Positions 35,669-46,944 of a stretch of 64,000 nt of DNA are shown piece by piece. Position 1 is the first letter of the stretch, and every line of letters begins with the position of its first letter. Both the position numbers and the translations under genes were made by a program. Source of the DNA: Paulownia fortunei (lineage: Eukaryota > Streptophyta > Magnoliopsida > Lamiales > Paulowniaceae); NCBI GenBank assembly GCA_019321725.1, contig CM033118.1, positions 18,697,815 to 18,761,814 on the forward strand, given 5' to 3'. The notes beneath the pieces are model-generated. The model worked only from the letters and a program-made list of their open reading frames with translations, was not told where the DNA came from and did not search any database.

Positions 35669-38277
35669 ATGGCTTATGCTGCTGTGATTTCTCTTAAACA
35701 CACAATTGAGCGCCTTTCAAATTCTTCTCGAACTTCGATTCTTTCCCCCTCTCCAGAATTTGCATACAAGGAGGTCGAATCCTTACAAGAAGTTCTCGAA
35801 AAATTGGATGGCAGCAGCAGCAAGAGGGTGAATGCTTTCAATGCAGAGATCAGAGAGGCAGCATGTAAATTAGAAGATGTACTTGAATCCCATGTCTCAA
35901 ATCAGTTTCTTTCACAATCTGATGAAAGCCATGCGGATGAGAGTCATCCATTTTCCTTCTCCCTGGACCTGCAGGAAGTAAAAAAGATATTGATTCCTTT
36001 ACCGAAACGGTGAAGAAGATGAAGGAGTACAGTAAAGAACTCCTGGAATTAATAAGCACCCCGTTGCCTGAAGAAGATGATTCTGGTTCATCAAGAATTG
36101 ATTTTGGTGGAACGAAGCAAAAGGTGGTTGGATTATCTGATGAACTTGGCGAAATCATAGATCTGCTTTCAGAGCACCGGTCATCTAAACTCGAAACTTT
36201 CTCAATCTTTGGGATGGCAGGCATTGGTAAGACTACACTTGCCAAGGAATTTTTCGAACATCCATCAACTTTGAGCCGGTTCGACAGTCGTGCGTGGGTC
36301 ACCGTAGGCCCAGACTATCAATTGAATGAAATCATGCGAGGTATTCTAGCTCAAATGGATCCTGAAGTTGATATGCTTACTGAAGGAGATGAGAAAGCAG
36401 ACGAGTATTTGCACAGTAGGTTGCAGGATAGGAAATACCTCATTGTGTTGGATGATATATGGAACAAGATCGTCAGGAAAGACTTAAAAAGTTTACTTCC
36501 AGACGACAATAATGGAAGTCGAGTGTTGCTGACAACTAGGCTACTAAATCTAGTTGAAAATAGTGATGAAGTCATTCAAAAGCGCTTCCTCAATAAAGAA
36601 GAAAGCTGGTATCTTCTTCGTGAGGTGGTGTTTGCTGGAGAGTCATGCCCTCCTCAACTTGAGAAAGCTGGAAAGAAGATTGCCGAGAATTGTGAAGGTC
36701 TTCCTCTTACAATCGTCACGGTTGCCGACCTCCTATCCAAAGCCGAGAAGACCCCGGAGTACTGGAAGAAGGTAGCAGAGAAAGAAAATTCAGTTTTCAT
36801 GGATGCATATGAAAAAATGTCAAAGGTACTACTTCCAAGCTACAATGACTTACATCCACAATTAAAAGCATGTTTTCTGTATGTGGGAGTTTTCCCTCAA
36901 AATTATGAAATCCCCCGGTCCAAGCTCATCAAGTTGTGGGTTGCTGAAGGATTTCTAGAAACATATGCGTTCCCAACTGTAGAAGATTGTGCTGTGGCAT
37001 GCTTTTGGGAACTTGTTCACAAAAGTCTTGTTATGCTCCGCCAGCGGAGCTCCAGTTTCGAAATAAAAACTTGCGGCCTCCATTCTGTCTTTTGGCATCT
37101 GTGTAAGAGAGAAGCTGATAAGAACAAGATTTTCCATGTCTTAAATAGTCAGGCCGATGGTTCAGCGAAAGGCATAGAAAACCAGCGCCGATTGAGCATC
37201 CACAAGACCATTTTATTCGGCATCAAAGATGTGTATAACTCAATGTCATCCATTTCAACTGCGCGTTCTCTTCTGTGTAATGGTCCATATCATCAATATC
37301 CAGTACCAATATGTTTTGGTTTGAGGTTGCTCAGGGTCCTGGATGCTCTTACAATCCGTTTCTACGAGTTCCCAATTGAAGTACTGAAACTAGTTCAGTT
37401 AAGGTACCTTGCCCTAACTTACAATGGAAACCTCCCTGCTTCCATATCCAAACTTTGGAACCTTCAGTTCTTGATTGTCCGTCGGCATCTGAGCATCAAA
37501 TCCTCTGGAGATGGGTCGTATCTGCCTATGGAGATCTGGGATATGCAAGAACTGAAGCATATTCGGTTCATGGGAAGCGATATGCCAGATCCTTGTGGCG
37601 CTTTCTTACCAAACCTCTTAACACTTTCAGATGTGAGCGCTCACAGTTGTACCAAGGGTGTTCTTGAAAGACTCCCTAATCTGAAGAAACTTGGAATTCG
37701 AATTGAATTAGCGCCTGATGCTGCTGCTGAACCCTTGAGCTGCTTTGATCATATTTCCCATCTCCATGGACTAGAATCACTTACATGTGTCATCGTGAAT
37801 CCCAGGTCTGAGACAGTTGCCCCACCTGCTCCTCTTTCAATTTTCCCATCAGGTCTTCAAAAGTTAAGTTTGAGTGGCTTTGGATATCCATGGGAAGACA
37901 TGAGCAAGATTGCTTCATTGCCAAATCTTAGAGTGCTCAAATTACAATGCTATGCCTTTCGAGGCCCAAAATGGGTAACAAATGACGAGGAATTCTTGCA
38001 ACTTGAGTCTCTTCTAATTGAAGACACTGATCTGGTGCACTGGACAGTCGAATATGGCAGCTTCCCATCGCTTGATTTCCTAAGGATCAAACACTGCTAC
38101 AAATTAGAAGAGATCCCTATGGAACTTTTATCTTCTTCTATAAGGATTCACGTAGTTGACTGCAACCCTTTAGCTGTGACTTGTGCGAAGGAAATGCAAG
38201 AGCCAACGGAAGACTCAAGGATTCATGTCCATTCTTCATGGGATGATGGGAACCTTAAGTCGTCACTGGTTGCTTGA
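35669..38277 (+). pseudogene. NLR2: R1-like CC-NB-ARC-LRR receptor with one 1-base deletion
   Basis: The N-terminal piece (MAYAAVISLKHTIERLSNSS onward) runs 114 codons to LDLQEVKK and then goes out of frame. The paralogous frame resumes and is open to 38277. NLR3 reads GAAGTAAAACAAGATATTGA where NLR2 has GAAGTAAAAAAGATATTGA, so a single C is missing after about 35983. Downstream the receptor is complete: P-loop GMAGIGKTTLA, LIVLDDIWN, NNGSRVLLTTR, CEGLPLTIV, CFLYVGVFP, LHSVFWHLC, LRRs and the C-terminal SSWDDGN. The frame could restart at the ATG at 36019, giving 752 codons without most of the CC domain, so a truncated NB-ARC-LRR product is possible. With only one lesion in a homopolymer-like context, an assembly error is also possible. 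It has the best-preserved promoter of the three. Confidence 0.88.
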
Positions 38278-39300
38278 TTCAAAAGGTTAGTTTCATTTAA
38301 TTGCAAAAAAAAAAAAAAGCAATATCTTTTTTCTTTTTCTTTCTTTTTATTTGTTATTTTTTTTTTTTGTGTGTGTGTGTGTGTGTGTGTCAGTCTCAAT
38401 CTAAGTAGAGTAAGACAAACAAAACCTAAAAAAAAAAAAAATGAATCTTTTTTGGGTGATACTATCATAAAAGCTAGAACCTGATAGAATTAAATGACAA
38501 TTTTAAAGTTAATTTTGAATTACCTGAAAATTTTGGGATAATTGATATCTCGGTTTTCAAATTCCCTAATTATATCCACCAATGAGTTATTACTCAAGTG
38601 AAAAGGTTGAGGTCCAATTTATTTATTTTTTCACTTTTGTAATAGTTTGTTCCATTAAATTGTATATTTGATTTAGAGTTATTGATTATATTGAACTAGT
38701 CTAGATATATTTATGCAATAAATGATATAATTGACCCCTTCTCCAATAAAATAATAATAATAATAATAATATAAAAAAAGAGCTACTTAAGTATTCACAT
38801 GTTAGTTTAAAGATATAACTTGTTCTGGTCCGTTATACTTCAAATTGTAGGAATAGGAGCTCTCTTAAGCAATCTATTTTTCTATGCAGTGTATCTCTTT
38901 CGATATTGTGGAACCATTTTAAAAGTTTTATTAGTTGGATTATGTTATGTGGTCAATTGCACAAATGGCTTATACGTCCGTCCATTTAATTGAGCCTCTT
39001 GTACTATACTTTCGTATATTTGATTTTAATTGCTTAATAAAATTGATAAAAATATGACCAACAATTAAAATTTGTCTTAGAAATTATGATCACCAATAGT
39101 TTAAATTGAACTGATAATCAGAATATTCCAACATGATTTCTGCTACTCTCCATCAATGGTATTAATGAAGTTATTGTTGCAGGTGATATCGGAGTTGTTC
39201 CAGTAAAAGGGGGAACTTTGAAAAATGAGAATATGAACTTACCCTCCAAAGAAAAAGGAAAAATTTATATGTGTGAGAGGGTGTGTATCTTAACATTTGT
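38278..39300 (+). other. NLR2 3'UTR with intron and downstream exon
   Basis: The donor AAAAG|GTTAGT at 38286 and the acceptor TTGTTGCAG| at 39182 bound an intron of about 897 bases. The exon beyond starts GTGATATCGGAGTTGTTCC. NLR3 has the same pair of sites. The intron contains long A/T runs and a (TG)n tract at about 38369-38390. The intron lies wholly after the stop codon. Confidence 0.6.
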
Positions 39301-40700
39301 TTTTTTGGTTGGCTCTTTTGTATTTCATAAAAAATATTCATGTTTGACAGATGTTTGCAATTTATTATTGTCACATTTCTATTATGTAGTTTCTGCTTAC
39401 AAATATTTAAGAGTATTAAATACTTAGGCTATATTTGGACTTTTAATTTTAGTGAGGAAAAGGTAAAGGAAAATAAAATATCTAAAACATTGAGTACAAG
39501 GTTGCATTATTTAAAGCGAGAAATTTTTTTTTTATATATTTTTTATATTGAGATTTGAGATCGAAACATAACTAGTGATTGGAAAATATAAAGTCAATAA
39601 TTAATATTTTGCGGCACATATAAATTTGTTTTAGACTGTGAAAATCGATTAATTTTTTTGTACATGGTTTGATTCCATTTTCATCATGGCTAAAAAAGAC
39701 AAGAAAAAAACACGAAATCAACATCCAAATATTATACAGTTTTATGACCCTAATTTTTTGTTGTGACCTTTCATAGGATGCATAAATTTAAACTTATCAT
39801 TTAATCAATTTACACTTCAAGAAAAATAACATAGCGTAAATTAAAACAAATATAATTAAATTTGCTGTATAATTAATTAAGTATTTTTAAAATTTTACAC
39901 AGTTCACATGTTCATTTTCTGAAATGTTGAAATTTTTATACTCTACCTATCATAATTTTGGCATTTTTTGCTAGATATTACAAAATGATCCAGATACAAT
40001 CAACAAGCCACCAACTTGATTATGTTTTTTTTTTTTTTAACGGATAAACATAGATAGTACAAAATGATGCAAATTATAATTTTTTTTTTCTTGATTCATC
40101 TTATGCAGTGATTGTTTATCCATTTTTGTACTTAATATAATTTAATCAATTGGTCATTTATTAGACTGAATTGTTGAACCATAATAATATCGATAGATCT
40201 CTATCGTATTTTTGTGACCTAGATTGAATAATATGTGTTAATTTGAGATAGACATATATTCATATTTCAAGTGCATTTGTAATGAGAACTTGTTCTTAAT
40301 TACTTCTTCTAGATTTAATTCTCATAGGCGTATAATTAATTAATTAAGGAGAAGATTTTTAAATGACCATCAACAAAGGCTTGTAGAAATATTAGTGTTT
40401 TTGGGTGATATTCGAATTAGGACTTTTAATCAAGAAAAAAGAGTGAAATTGCTCAAGTGAATTTTTAGGGAAGGCTATAAATCTAGATCTTTCATCCATT
40501 GGTTTGTAATCTTTATAATTTAAGTGCTTATTTTACTTTTTGTTTATTTCAATTCTTGTTCTTCTAATATAATTATTTAGATAAAATTAAAAGTGATATA
40601 AATTAGTACTTAGCAATAGAATAATAGTTGATCTCCATATAAATGATACATTACTTATCACTTTATTACTTGTTCGATACGTATTGCCTGAGTAATCAAG
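39301..40700. other. NLR2 downstream DNA, AT-rich
   Basis: The homology to NLR3's 3' flank (GGCTCTTTTGTATTTCAT, ATATTCAT, TGACAGAT, GTCACATTTCTAT, TTTTAGTGAGGAAAA) runs to about 39500. Beyond that, no feature was recognised. Confidence 0.55.
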
Positions 40701-40706
40701 ACAACA

Positions 40707-40780
40707 AGTCGTGCCCTCTTCAACTTGAGAAAGCTGGGAAGAAGATTGTGAAAATTGTGAAGGTCTTCCTCTTACAATTG
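40707..40780 (+). pseudogene. 74-bp NB-ARC scrap (GLPL region) of an NLR
   Basis: GTCGTGCCCTCTTCAACTTG, GAGAAAGCTGGGAAGAAG, AATTGTGAAGGTCTTCCTC and TTACAATTG match the three NLR genes where they encode QLEKAGKKIAENCEGLPLTI. There is a one-base loss after AAGATTG. Neither flank is NLR-like, so this is an isolated internal gene fragment rather than the edge of a decayed copy. Confidence 0.8.
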
Positions 40781-40943
40781 AATTATCGATCCAAATAATC
40801 AAAAAGACAAATTGAATAATTCGATTCAGCATTTAGTATAGCATTTTGGCATATCAAATTTTTTGTTTATTGAAATTTCGATTAGGTTTAATTCAATTTT
40901 ACCGAATGAACTCCCCTACTCTTTTTATGTGATTTCGTTAACT

Positions 40944-40977
40944 CATATATATATATATATATATATAATATATATAT
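40944..40977. repeat. (TA)n microsatellite
   Basis: Alternating TA tract with one register break, followed by a TGTGTGTG run. Confidence 0.9.
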
Positions 40978-41144
40978 GTTTGTGTGTGTATTTAACAATA
41001 ATGTTTCACCTATATTAAATTGTAATTCTAGAAAAATAAATTTCATTTGTCCAGAAAGTTCTGAGTTGAACAAATCTTCTTAAGTTGAAAATCATTCTTA
41101 ATTGTGATCGTGAAGACTTTTTTTTTTTTTTTTTTTTTTTTGGA

Positions 41145-41430
41145 TTTTTAGTACCAATCTTGCAAGAACCCCTAAACTGTGAATAATATTCATTCACGTG
41201 CATTGCATGTGGCTTTTCCATCACATGACTCTTGCATGTGGCTTTTCCATCACATGACTCAACAACCACGTTCTCTGTGCATGGCCTTTTTCGTTAATGT
41301 TTTGACAGTCGGACTAAAGTTGCAATCATAAACTATTTAACGGGACTAAAAGTAATAGCATGAGATTAAAATTACACGAGGCTATAAACTATAGCACTAA
41401 AAGTGCAATTTTCCATGCAATTGGACATAC
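41145..41430. mobile_element. Possible short inverted-repeat element
   Basis: Phrases of the type CGGACTAAAGTTGCAATCAT and GGGACTAAAAGTAATAGC on the right face TTTTTAGTACCAATCTTGCA on the left. These words also occur at about 9100 and 11580, suggesting a transposon family. It contains a perfect 29-bp tandem duplication (TTGCATGTGGCTTTTCCATC plus ACATGACTC at 41203-41231 and 41232-41260). Ends are not certain. Confidence 0.35.
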
Positions 41431-41638
41431 AACAGGGGAGGTGTTTGTAAATTAGACAAACTCAAGAGGAAATTCTTGTAATTTACCATAAATATCTAAC
41501 CAAATAATAATTCAAAGACCTATAGTTAGAATAAAAACAACCATAATTCTTTCATGCAAGTTTATTTATACGTCCATGCCACAACTCAAAATATGATTTT
41601 TATATGAGTTCGATTTAAATAAAAAAATCAAAAAGTAT

Positions 41639-42255
41639 GATACCATTTGTCACGTCTCGAGTCCATGAGGTTGGGGCTAGGAAGCGAAACCTAATACAAT
41701 GGGCTCTACTAGCAATTATTTTGTATTCGTCCTCACTTGGCGAAAATGATTGAAAATGATTAACTCAGATTGTTTGAGCACTCCATTGCACCATATCTTA
41801 TAAACCATTCCAATTGTCCCCCCACAACTGATGTGAAATATCACAATCACTTCGTTGAACACGTGACGTCCTCGTTGCATTCTTTCCACACACTAGAACT
41901 ATCCCAGTACACATCCGGTTGGACCACCCGCACCGATAGTATCCCCGGGTCGGTTCTGATACCATTTGTCACGATCCGAGCCACGAGATTGGGGTCCGAA
42001 AGACCTGGCACAACGGGCTCTACTAACAACTACTTCACACTTATCTTCTTTTTGCGAAAATGGCTAACATAATTTGTTTGAGAAGTCCACTATACCAACT
42101 TATAAATCATTCTAATTGTCCTCCCACAACTGATGTGGAATATCACAATCACTCCTATTGAACACGCAATGTCCTCGTTGCGTTCTTTCCACATTCTAGT
42201 ACTGACCCAATTACACATCCCACCAGACCACCTCCACCAATAGTTCCCCGGCTCT
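41639..42255 (-). mobile_element. Two tandem copies of an LTR-type sequence with primer-site-like words
   Basis: Unit 1 (41639-41959) and unit 2 (41960-42255) share, in order, GATACCATTTGTCACG, ACAA(T/C)GGGCTCTACTA, CACAACTGATGTG, AATATCACAATCACT, TCCTCGTTGC(A/G)TTCTTTCCACA and CCACC. The word TTCTGATACCATTTGTCACG at the junction, read on the minus strand, contains TGGTATCAGA, the usual initiator-Met-tRNA primer site of plant LTR retrotransposons. I read this as decayed LTR-edge sequence in tandem. The internal coding region is absent. Confidence 0.45.
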
Positions 42256-42419
42256 TAAATGAATTTGAAATGTTAAAGGAAATTAGGTGTTATACTAATA
42301 CAAATAAATAAAGTTTGATTATATCCTTTTTTATATTATTTAATACTTATTAATTAAGGTCATAATAATTATCACAAAAAATCTAATTTTTCATGAATCT
42401 ATTTTTATAATAGCATACG

Positions 42420-42830
42420 TATAGAATAGGTAACGTAACACTATACAGACACAGATACAAAAGACATAGAAATAGATACAAAAATATAGATATAGAATAT
42501 AGACATAAACTAAGATATATTAGGGTCTCTTTGTCCCTTGGCATTGTCAATTTAGTGCGTGATCATATTGAAAAAAAAGAAGAAGCAAAAGACAAAATGA
42601 TACCTGCACTCTCACGGACTCTGTTCCCTTCAGAACATAAATTCAATTAATTATTTTGAATTTTTATATAAGTGATGGTAAATAAACTAAAGTATTCATG
42701 TGATCATGTTTGCAAGATGATGTGATTTTTCCCTAATGGCAAGCTGTTCTTGATGCTTTTGGCCATTTCAATGCCCATTTTATTCGGCATGTTGTACGTT
42801 AATTATCATTTCACATGGTTGTAATAAGAA
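42420..42830 (+). repeat. NLR upstream module with distal part, orphan copy
   Basis: The GATA-like tract, TTGTCAATTTAGTGCGTGATC, ACAAAATGATACCTGCACTC, TAAGTGATGGTAAATAAACTAAAG, then CTAATGGCAAGCTGTTCTTG, TTTTGGCCATTTCAATGCCC, CATGTTGTACGTTAATTATC and TTTCACATGGTTG parallel 32250-32905. No NLR follows. The next homologous block is the spacer copy B, so the gene body that should lie between is missing. Confidence 0.75.
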
Positions 42831-43440
42831 TCTTAAATTAAAATAGAAAAAGGTTTAAATTAGCTTGTATGAAGTGAAATATAAAAAAAATATTAAATTA
42901 AAATAAAAAATTCGAAATGAACTATAATTCGGGTCCTGTGTTTTCATGTGAGCAAAATTTGCAAAGATGAAGTGTTGCCTCATTACAAAAACATTTTTTT
43001 TTCTTTTTTTATTAACAACCATGCAGACGTTTCTATCATTAGTATTAAATTTATAATGATGTCCGAGTTTCTTCATAAATATTAAATTAGTCCATTTTTA
43101 TTTTTTCTAAGTTTCTAGTAATGTCATCCTTTTAATCTATTCACTATAATTCTCCTTTCAATCTTACATATTATATTTTATTTGGTCAAATTAAATATTA
43201 TTATATTAATAACATATATATAAAATTCTCAAATAATAGACATCAATATAAGTAAGATATAAAAAAATTATGATGAAACAAACGGATTGAAATTACAATA
43301 TACTTGAAGGAAGCAATAATTTTGAAACTAAATGTATGTTGTGACATTTAAAAGTTAATTTTTGAAGTTATATTAAATATTTATTCAGAGATTAAAGTTG
43401 ATGTTTCTCATGCAACAAATTTTTAATCGTTCTATTGTTT
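42831..43440. other. AT-rich spacer
   Basis: No gene is supported. This is where an NLR body would be expected if the duplicated block were complete, but no NLR words were found. Confidence 0.5.
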
Positions 43441-44182
43441 TAAAATCATTTTAATTTTTTAATTTTATTGGTTAGGCCTAATTTCAATAAAGTCTAGAAA
43501 GAAAATTCAATGAAAGCAAAATAAATATTAGTCTAATTCTTTCTACATTTTTTTAAATCTGAATTTTTAAAAATTAAATTTAAAACCTCATTTCATAAAG
43601 CTTAATTTCAAAATTATTGCTTCATCAAGGTATATTTTAATTTTATTAATTAACTATCAATATTTATTTATTTTTATTAAAAAAATATTGTTATTTAATT
43701 TTATATTTGTATTTCATAATGATAGGATTTATTTTGATCAATTGAACATATTATAAAAAATTAAATAGATAATTAAAATTAAATTAGGGTTTAAGAGTAT
43801 ATATCCAATATTATAAAAAGTTCTAGAAAAAGAATTTGATGGAGTCCATCCAATATTTACTAAATTGATATTTATGGAAACCCATAAAAACTTATATATC
43901 GCATTGAGATAAATGACAAAACTTGAATACTAAAATAATTTTTATTTTAACTTTTACTACAATCTTAATTATTTTAGGATGTTAACATTAATCCTTTTTT
44001 ATTTAACATCAAATCTCTTGTAATTAATTTTATTATTTTTTGTTCATTTCTACTGTAAATTCATCTTTGTTTTCAACCTAGAATTACAATAGTATTAGGA
44101 TAATTGGAGAGAAAATTAGAAAAAATATCATAAAAACTCAATAATCAACTTTAAATAATCATAACTCTTTTATACGAAAACC
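43440..44182. repeat. Diverged segmental duplication, copy B (left part)
   Basis: It matches 31130-31935 in order (see copy A). It is interrupted after CCTCTATATA by two hAT elements, and its remainder (GTTTGAGATCGAAAAG, TTCAAACTATAGCACT) resumes at about 45325-45430. Confidence 0.75.
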
Positions 44183-44190
44183 TCTATATA

Positions 44191-44541
44191 TAGGGGTGTA
44201 AACAAGTCGAGTCGAGTCAAACACGTTACTATTTATGCTAGTTTGAATTTTTATCAAGTTACAAATATCATATTTGAGTTTGGTTTAATTATTAATTGAA
44301 TCGATTTTGAACGAGTTTTTATCGAGTCGAATACGAATTGAGCTCGAATAACTTCATCTTTTACACTTATTTTTTTATTTTTTTACTAATTGAGTCGAGT
44401 TTGAGCGAGTTTCAGATCTTATTGAATAAAAAAATATGTTCGAACTGGATTTGTTACAATTTAATAAATCGAACTGAAATGAGTTTTTAGCGATCAATCT
44501 CGAGTTGAGTATCGAGTAATTTGATTTATTGTTTAATCTTA
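44191..44541. mobile_element. hAT-type MITE with perfect 8-bp target duplication
   Basis: The element is 351 bp. The left end TAGGGGTGTAAAC is followed by AAGTCGAGTCGAGTCAAAC, the hallmark start of a common plant hAT-derived short element. The right end, GTTTAATCTTA, is a decayed inverse. TCTATATA occurs at 44183-44190 and 44542-44549. The paralogous spacer at about 31925-31945 (TCTCTCTATATATACCCATG) has only one copy of that site and no element. Confidence 0.72.
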
Positions 44542-44571
44542 TCTATATATTCGTAATATATGGCTATAAAT

Positions 44572-45230
44572 TAGGGGTGATCACGGTGCAGTTTTGGGGT
44601 TTTTCTCACTAATTTCAAATCGAATTGCCATATGCGATTTTGTTGGAAAATAATTTCAAATTGCAATTTTGTCAAGTAAAACGAAAGTACGGTTTTAAGC
44701 AGTTGCAGGCGGTTTGACGATTTTTTACTAATAAAGAAAAATGATTAAACTTTAAAAAATTAAAACATAAATAAAAAAAATTATTTGAACATGAAAATAA
44801 CATCATGATCCTTTATTTTAAAAATAATAGTATAATCTTTTATATACTAACAAATAGTTATATCGTTATGCATAAATTTTAATTTATTTCATATATTCTA
44901 CTTATTCATTTAATTTTATTTATGTGGGATGACTGGTGCTCTTGTCTTTTGTATTGAGTCTTGAAATTGAGAGATGTGAGTTAGAAAAAAGAATAATTAT
45001 CTTAATTATTAAGGTTTGGCATGATAGGTTAATTACAAAAATTACTCTTTTAAGGTATAAATAGGCGGTTCATTTTTTTGCAGTTTTTTTAGCTCCCAAA
45101 TCGCCACTGCACCGTTAAGGCGGTGCGGTTTTTGTTTAGTATTTTAGATCGCGATTTTTGTGATAAATCAATATTAACGGTGCGGTACGGGACGGTTTGA
45201 GCGGTTTTTTAAAAATTATGATCACCCTTA
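44572..45230. mobile_element. Second hAT-type element, 659 bp
   Basis: Left end TAGGGGTGATCACGGTGCAG, right end TTATGATCACCCTTA: an 11-12 bp inverted repeat. The flanks are CTATAAAT (44564-44571) and CTATAAAC (45231-45238), an 8-bp duplication with one mismatch. The inner subterminal regions carry the inverse words GCGGTTTGACG... and ACGGTGCGGTACGGGACGG. The interior is AT-rich and non-coding. It landed 30 bases from the previous element. Confidence 0.75.
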
Positions 45231-45439
45231 CTATAAACTAGTTTTACATGAAACTTATTTTATTTAAAAACTCAAAGTATTTAAAAAATTAAGACAAAAA
45301 AATAAAAGATTTTGGTTACAATTTTTTAAGAAGAGTTTGAGATCGAAAAGAAAACTTGGTGTTATATTCAAACTATAGCACTTAAAAATTGATAAAAAAA
45401 AATAAATTATACCCTCTTTTTTAACTATTTAGGAGTTAT

Positions 45440-46640
45440 TAAATAAGGATGTATATAGACCCGATCACGGGCAGGGTCCAAATCGTACTCGGCCCGTGAT
45501 CGGATTGTGAACCAGTTGACCACGGTTCACGGTTCTAAACCCGCAACCGACCTGTGAGTTTATGGGTCGGTTACGAGTTCGAATTTCTCCAACCCATGAA
45601 CCGCTAGGCTGACTTGACAGTTTTTTATTTTTTATTTTTTAACCAAAATACTGAAAATAGTATATAAGTATCCCATGCAGGTTTTGAACCTGTGACATTT
45701 ATTTTTTTTTTTTAACCAAAATACTGAAAATAGTATAAAATTATCCCATGCAAGTTTTGTGCTTGTAACATCTATATTATTAGCAAAACATTACAACCAA
45801 CTAAACTAATGGGCCATATATTTATAATTTTGAATAAGTGTATAAATAAGTCTCATGAGTTTTTTTTTTTCATTTTTCCCCCTCAAATTGTTTGTTTTGT
45901 TTCTTAATATAATTGATGTTATGTCCATCTTTAAATTTAATTAATTAGTTTCAGATATGGCAAGTAACAAACAAAATCATATATTTAAATACTCTACATT
46001 TCATCTTAATAATAAGTAAAGTTTTAAAAATTATTTAATGATGACACTTTACAATTATTTTAATAATAAATAAATTTATAATTTTTTAAAAATATTTAAT
46101 GATGCTATTTTACAATTATCTAGTGTTATTCCCCACTTTCTCATTTAGTATTATTAAATTATTGTAATGTTGCATCGATGTTACATGATAACATTAACTC
46201 TCAAGATCAAAATTGAGTAAATTGTGTTTTATCAATGCAGTGTAAATGAAAAAAAAAAATTTAAAAATTTCATAAATTAATTTAGTCACTGTTGTTTTTA
46301 ACCATATGCTTAAATTTTAGCTATTTTTTTTTTCAAATTTAAGTTAATTTTTTTTCATTAAGTTAAAAAATTAACAATATTTTTTACAAATTTAAGTTCA
46401 AAAAATTAAAATTAAAATTAAAAAGTTATAAGGGTTGAAATCGGAACTGGAACCGATAGTTAATCGGAACCGTAATCAAAACCGACCCGCCGGTTCTGAA
46501 ACCCGGATCGTAACTGACCTTAACGATTAAGGTTAAGGGTCTGGATTTTATCGAATAGTGGAACCGACAATTTCGAACTATAAACTGCAGTTCTTAAACG
46601 GTGGTCAAATTAAAATGTAGGAATATAAAAAACGGTGGTC
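45440..46640. mobile_element. Probable decayed hAT-type element with internal tandem duplication
   Basis: The left part is rich in CCGATCACGGGCAGGGTCC, CGGCCCGTGATCGG and GGTTCACGGTTC. The right part is rich in GGAACCGATAG, CCGACCCGCCGGTTCTG and AACCCGGATCG. These complementary-style words are typical subterminal sequences of plant hAT elements. A unit AACCAAAATACTGAAAATAG through CATGCAGGTTTTGAACCTG is duplicated at 45641-45713 and 45714-45775. Exact ends were not identified. Confidence 0.4.
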
Positions 46641-46655
46641 GAACTATAACCTGCA

Positions 46656-46944
46656 GTTCTTATGGTGCCTTATACTTCAAATTGTAGATACGCAAGGCAA
46701 TACTGATTTGAGGCAGTCCCCTCATATCAAACCTTTTCTCAACAAACCTTTGGTAGTAGGAATAGGAGCTCTTTCGATATTGCGGAACCTTACGTCGTCT
46801 TAAACAATTCTATTAGTTGGATTATGTTATGTGGTCAATTGCACAAATGCTATTTAGTTGAGCCTCCTGTACTATACTTTTGTAAAATTGATTTTAATTG
46901 CTTAACAAAGTTGATAAAAATATGACCAACCATTTAAATTAGAA
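46656..46944 (+). repeat. Orphan NLR 3' flank (3'UTR intron part)
   Basis: Matches NLR2's downstream intron (38828-39060): TATACTTCAAATTGTAG, AATAGGAGCTCT, CTTTCGATATTG(C/T)GGAACC, TTTATTAGTTGG-like TTCTATTAGTTGGATTATGT, TGGTCAATTGCACAAATG and TTGATTTTAATTGCTTAA. No NLR body lies upstream within reach, so it is a remnant of a lost copy. Confidence 0.75.

Noticed and set aside
36010..36012. GTG as start of the NLR2 second frame
   Set aside because: Plant nuclear genes rarely start at GTG; the first usable ATG is at 36019.
45555..45590. GAGTTCGAATT word resembling a tRNA B box
   Set aside because: There is no A box at the right distance and no cloverleaf; it lies in hAT-like sequence.
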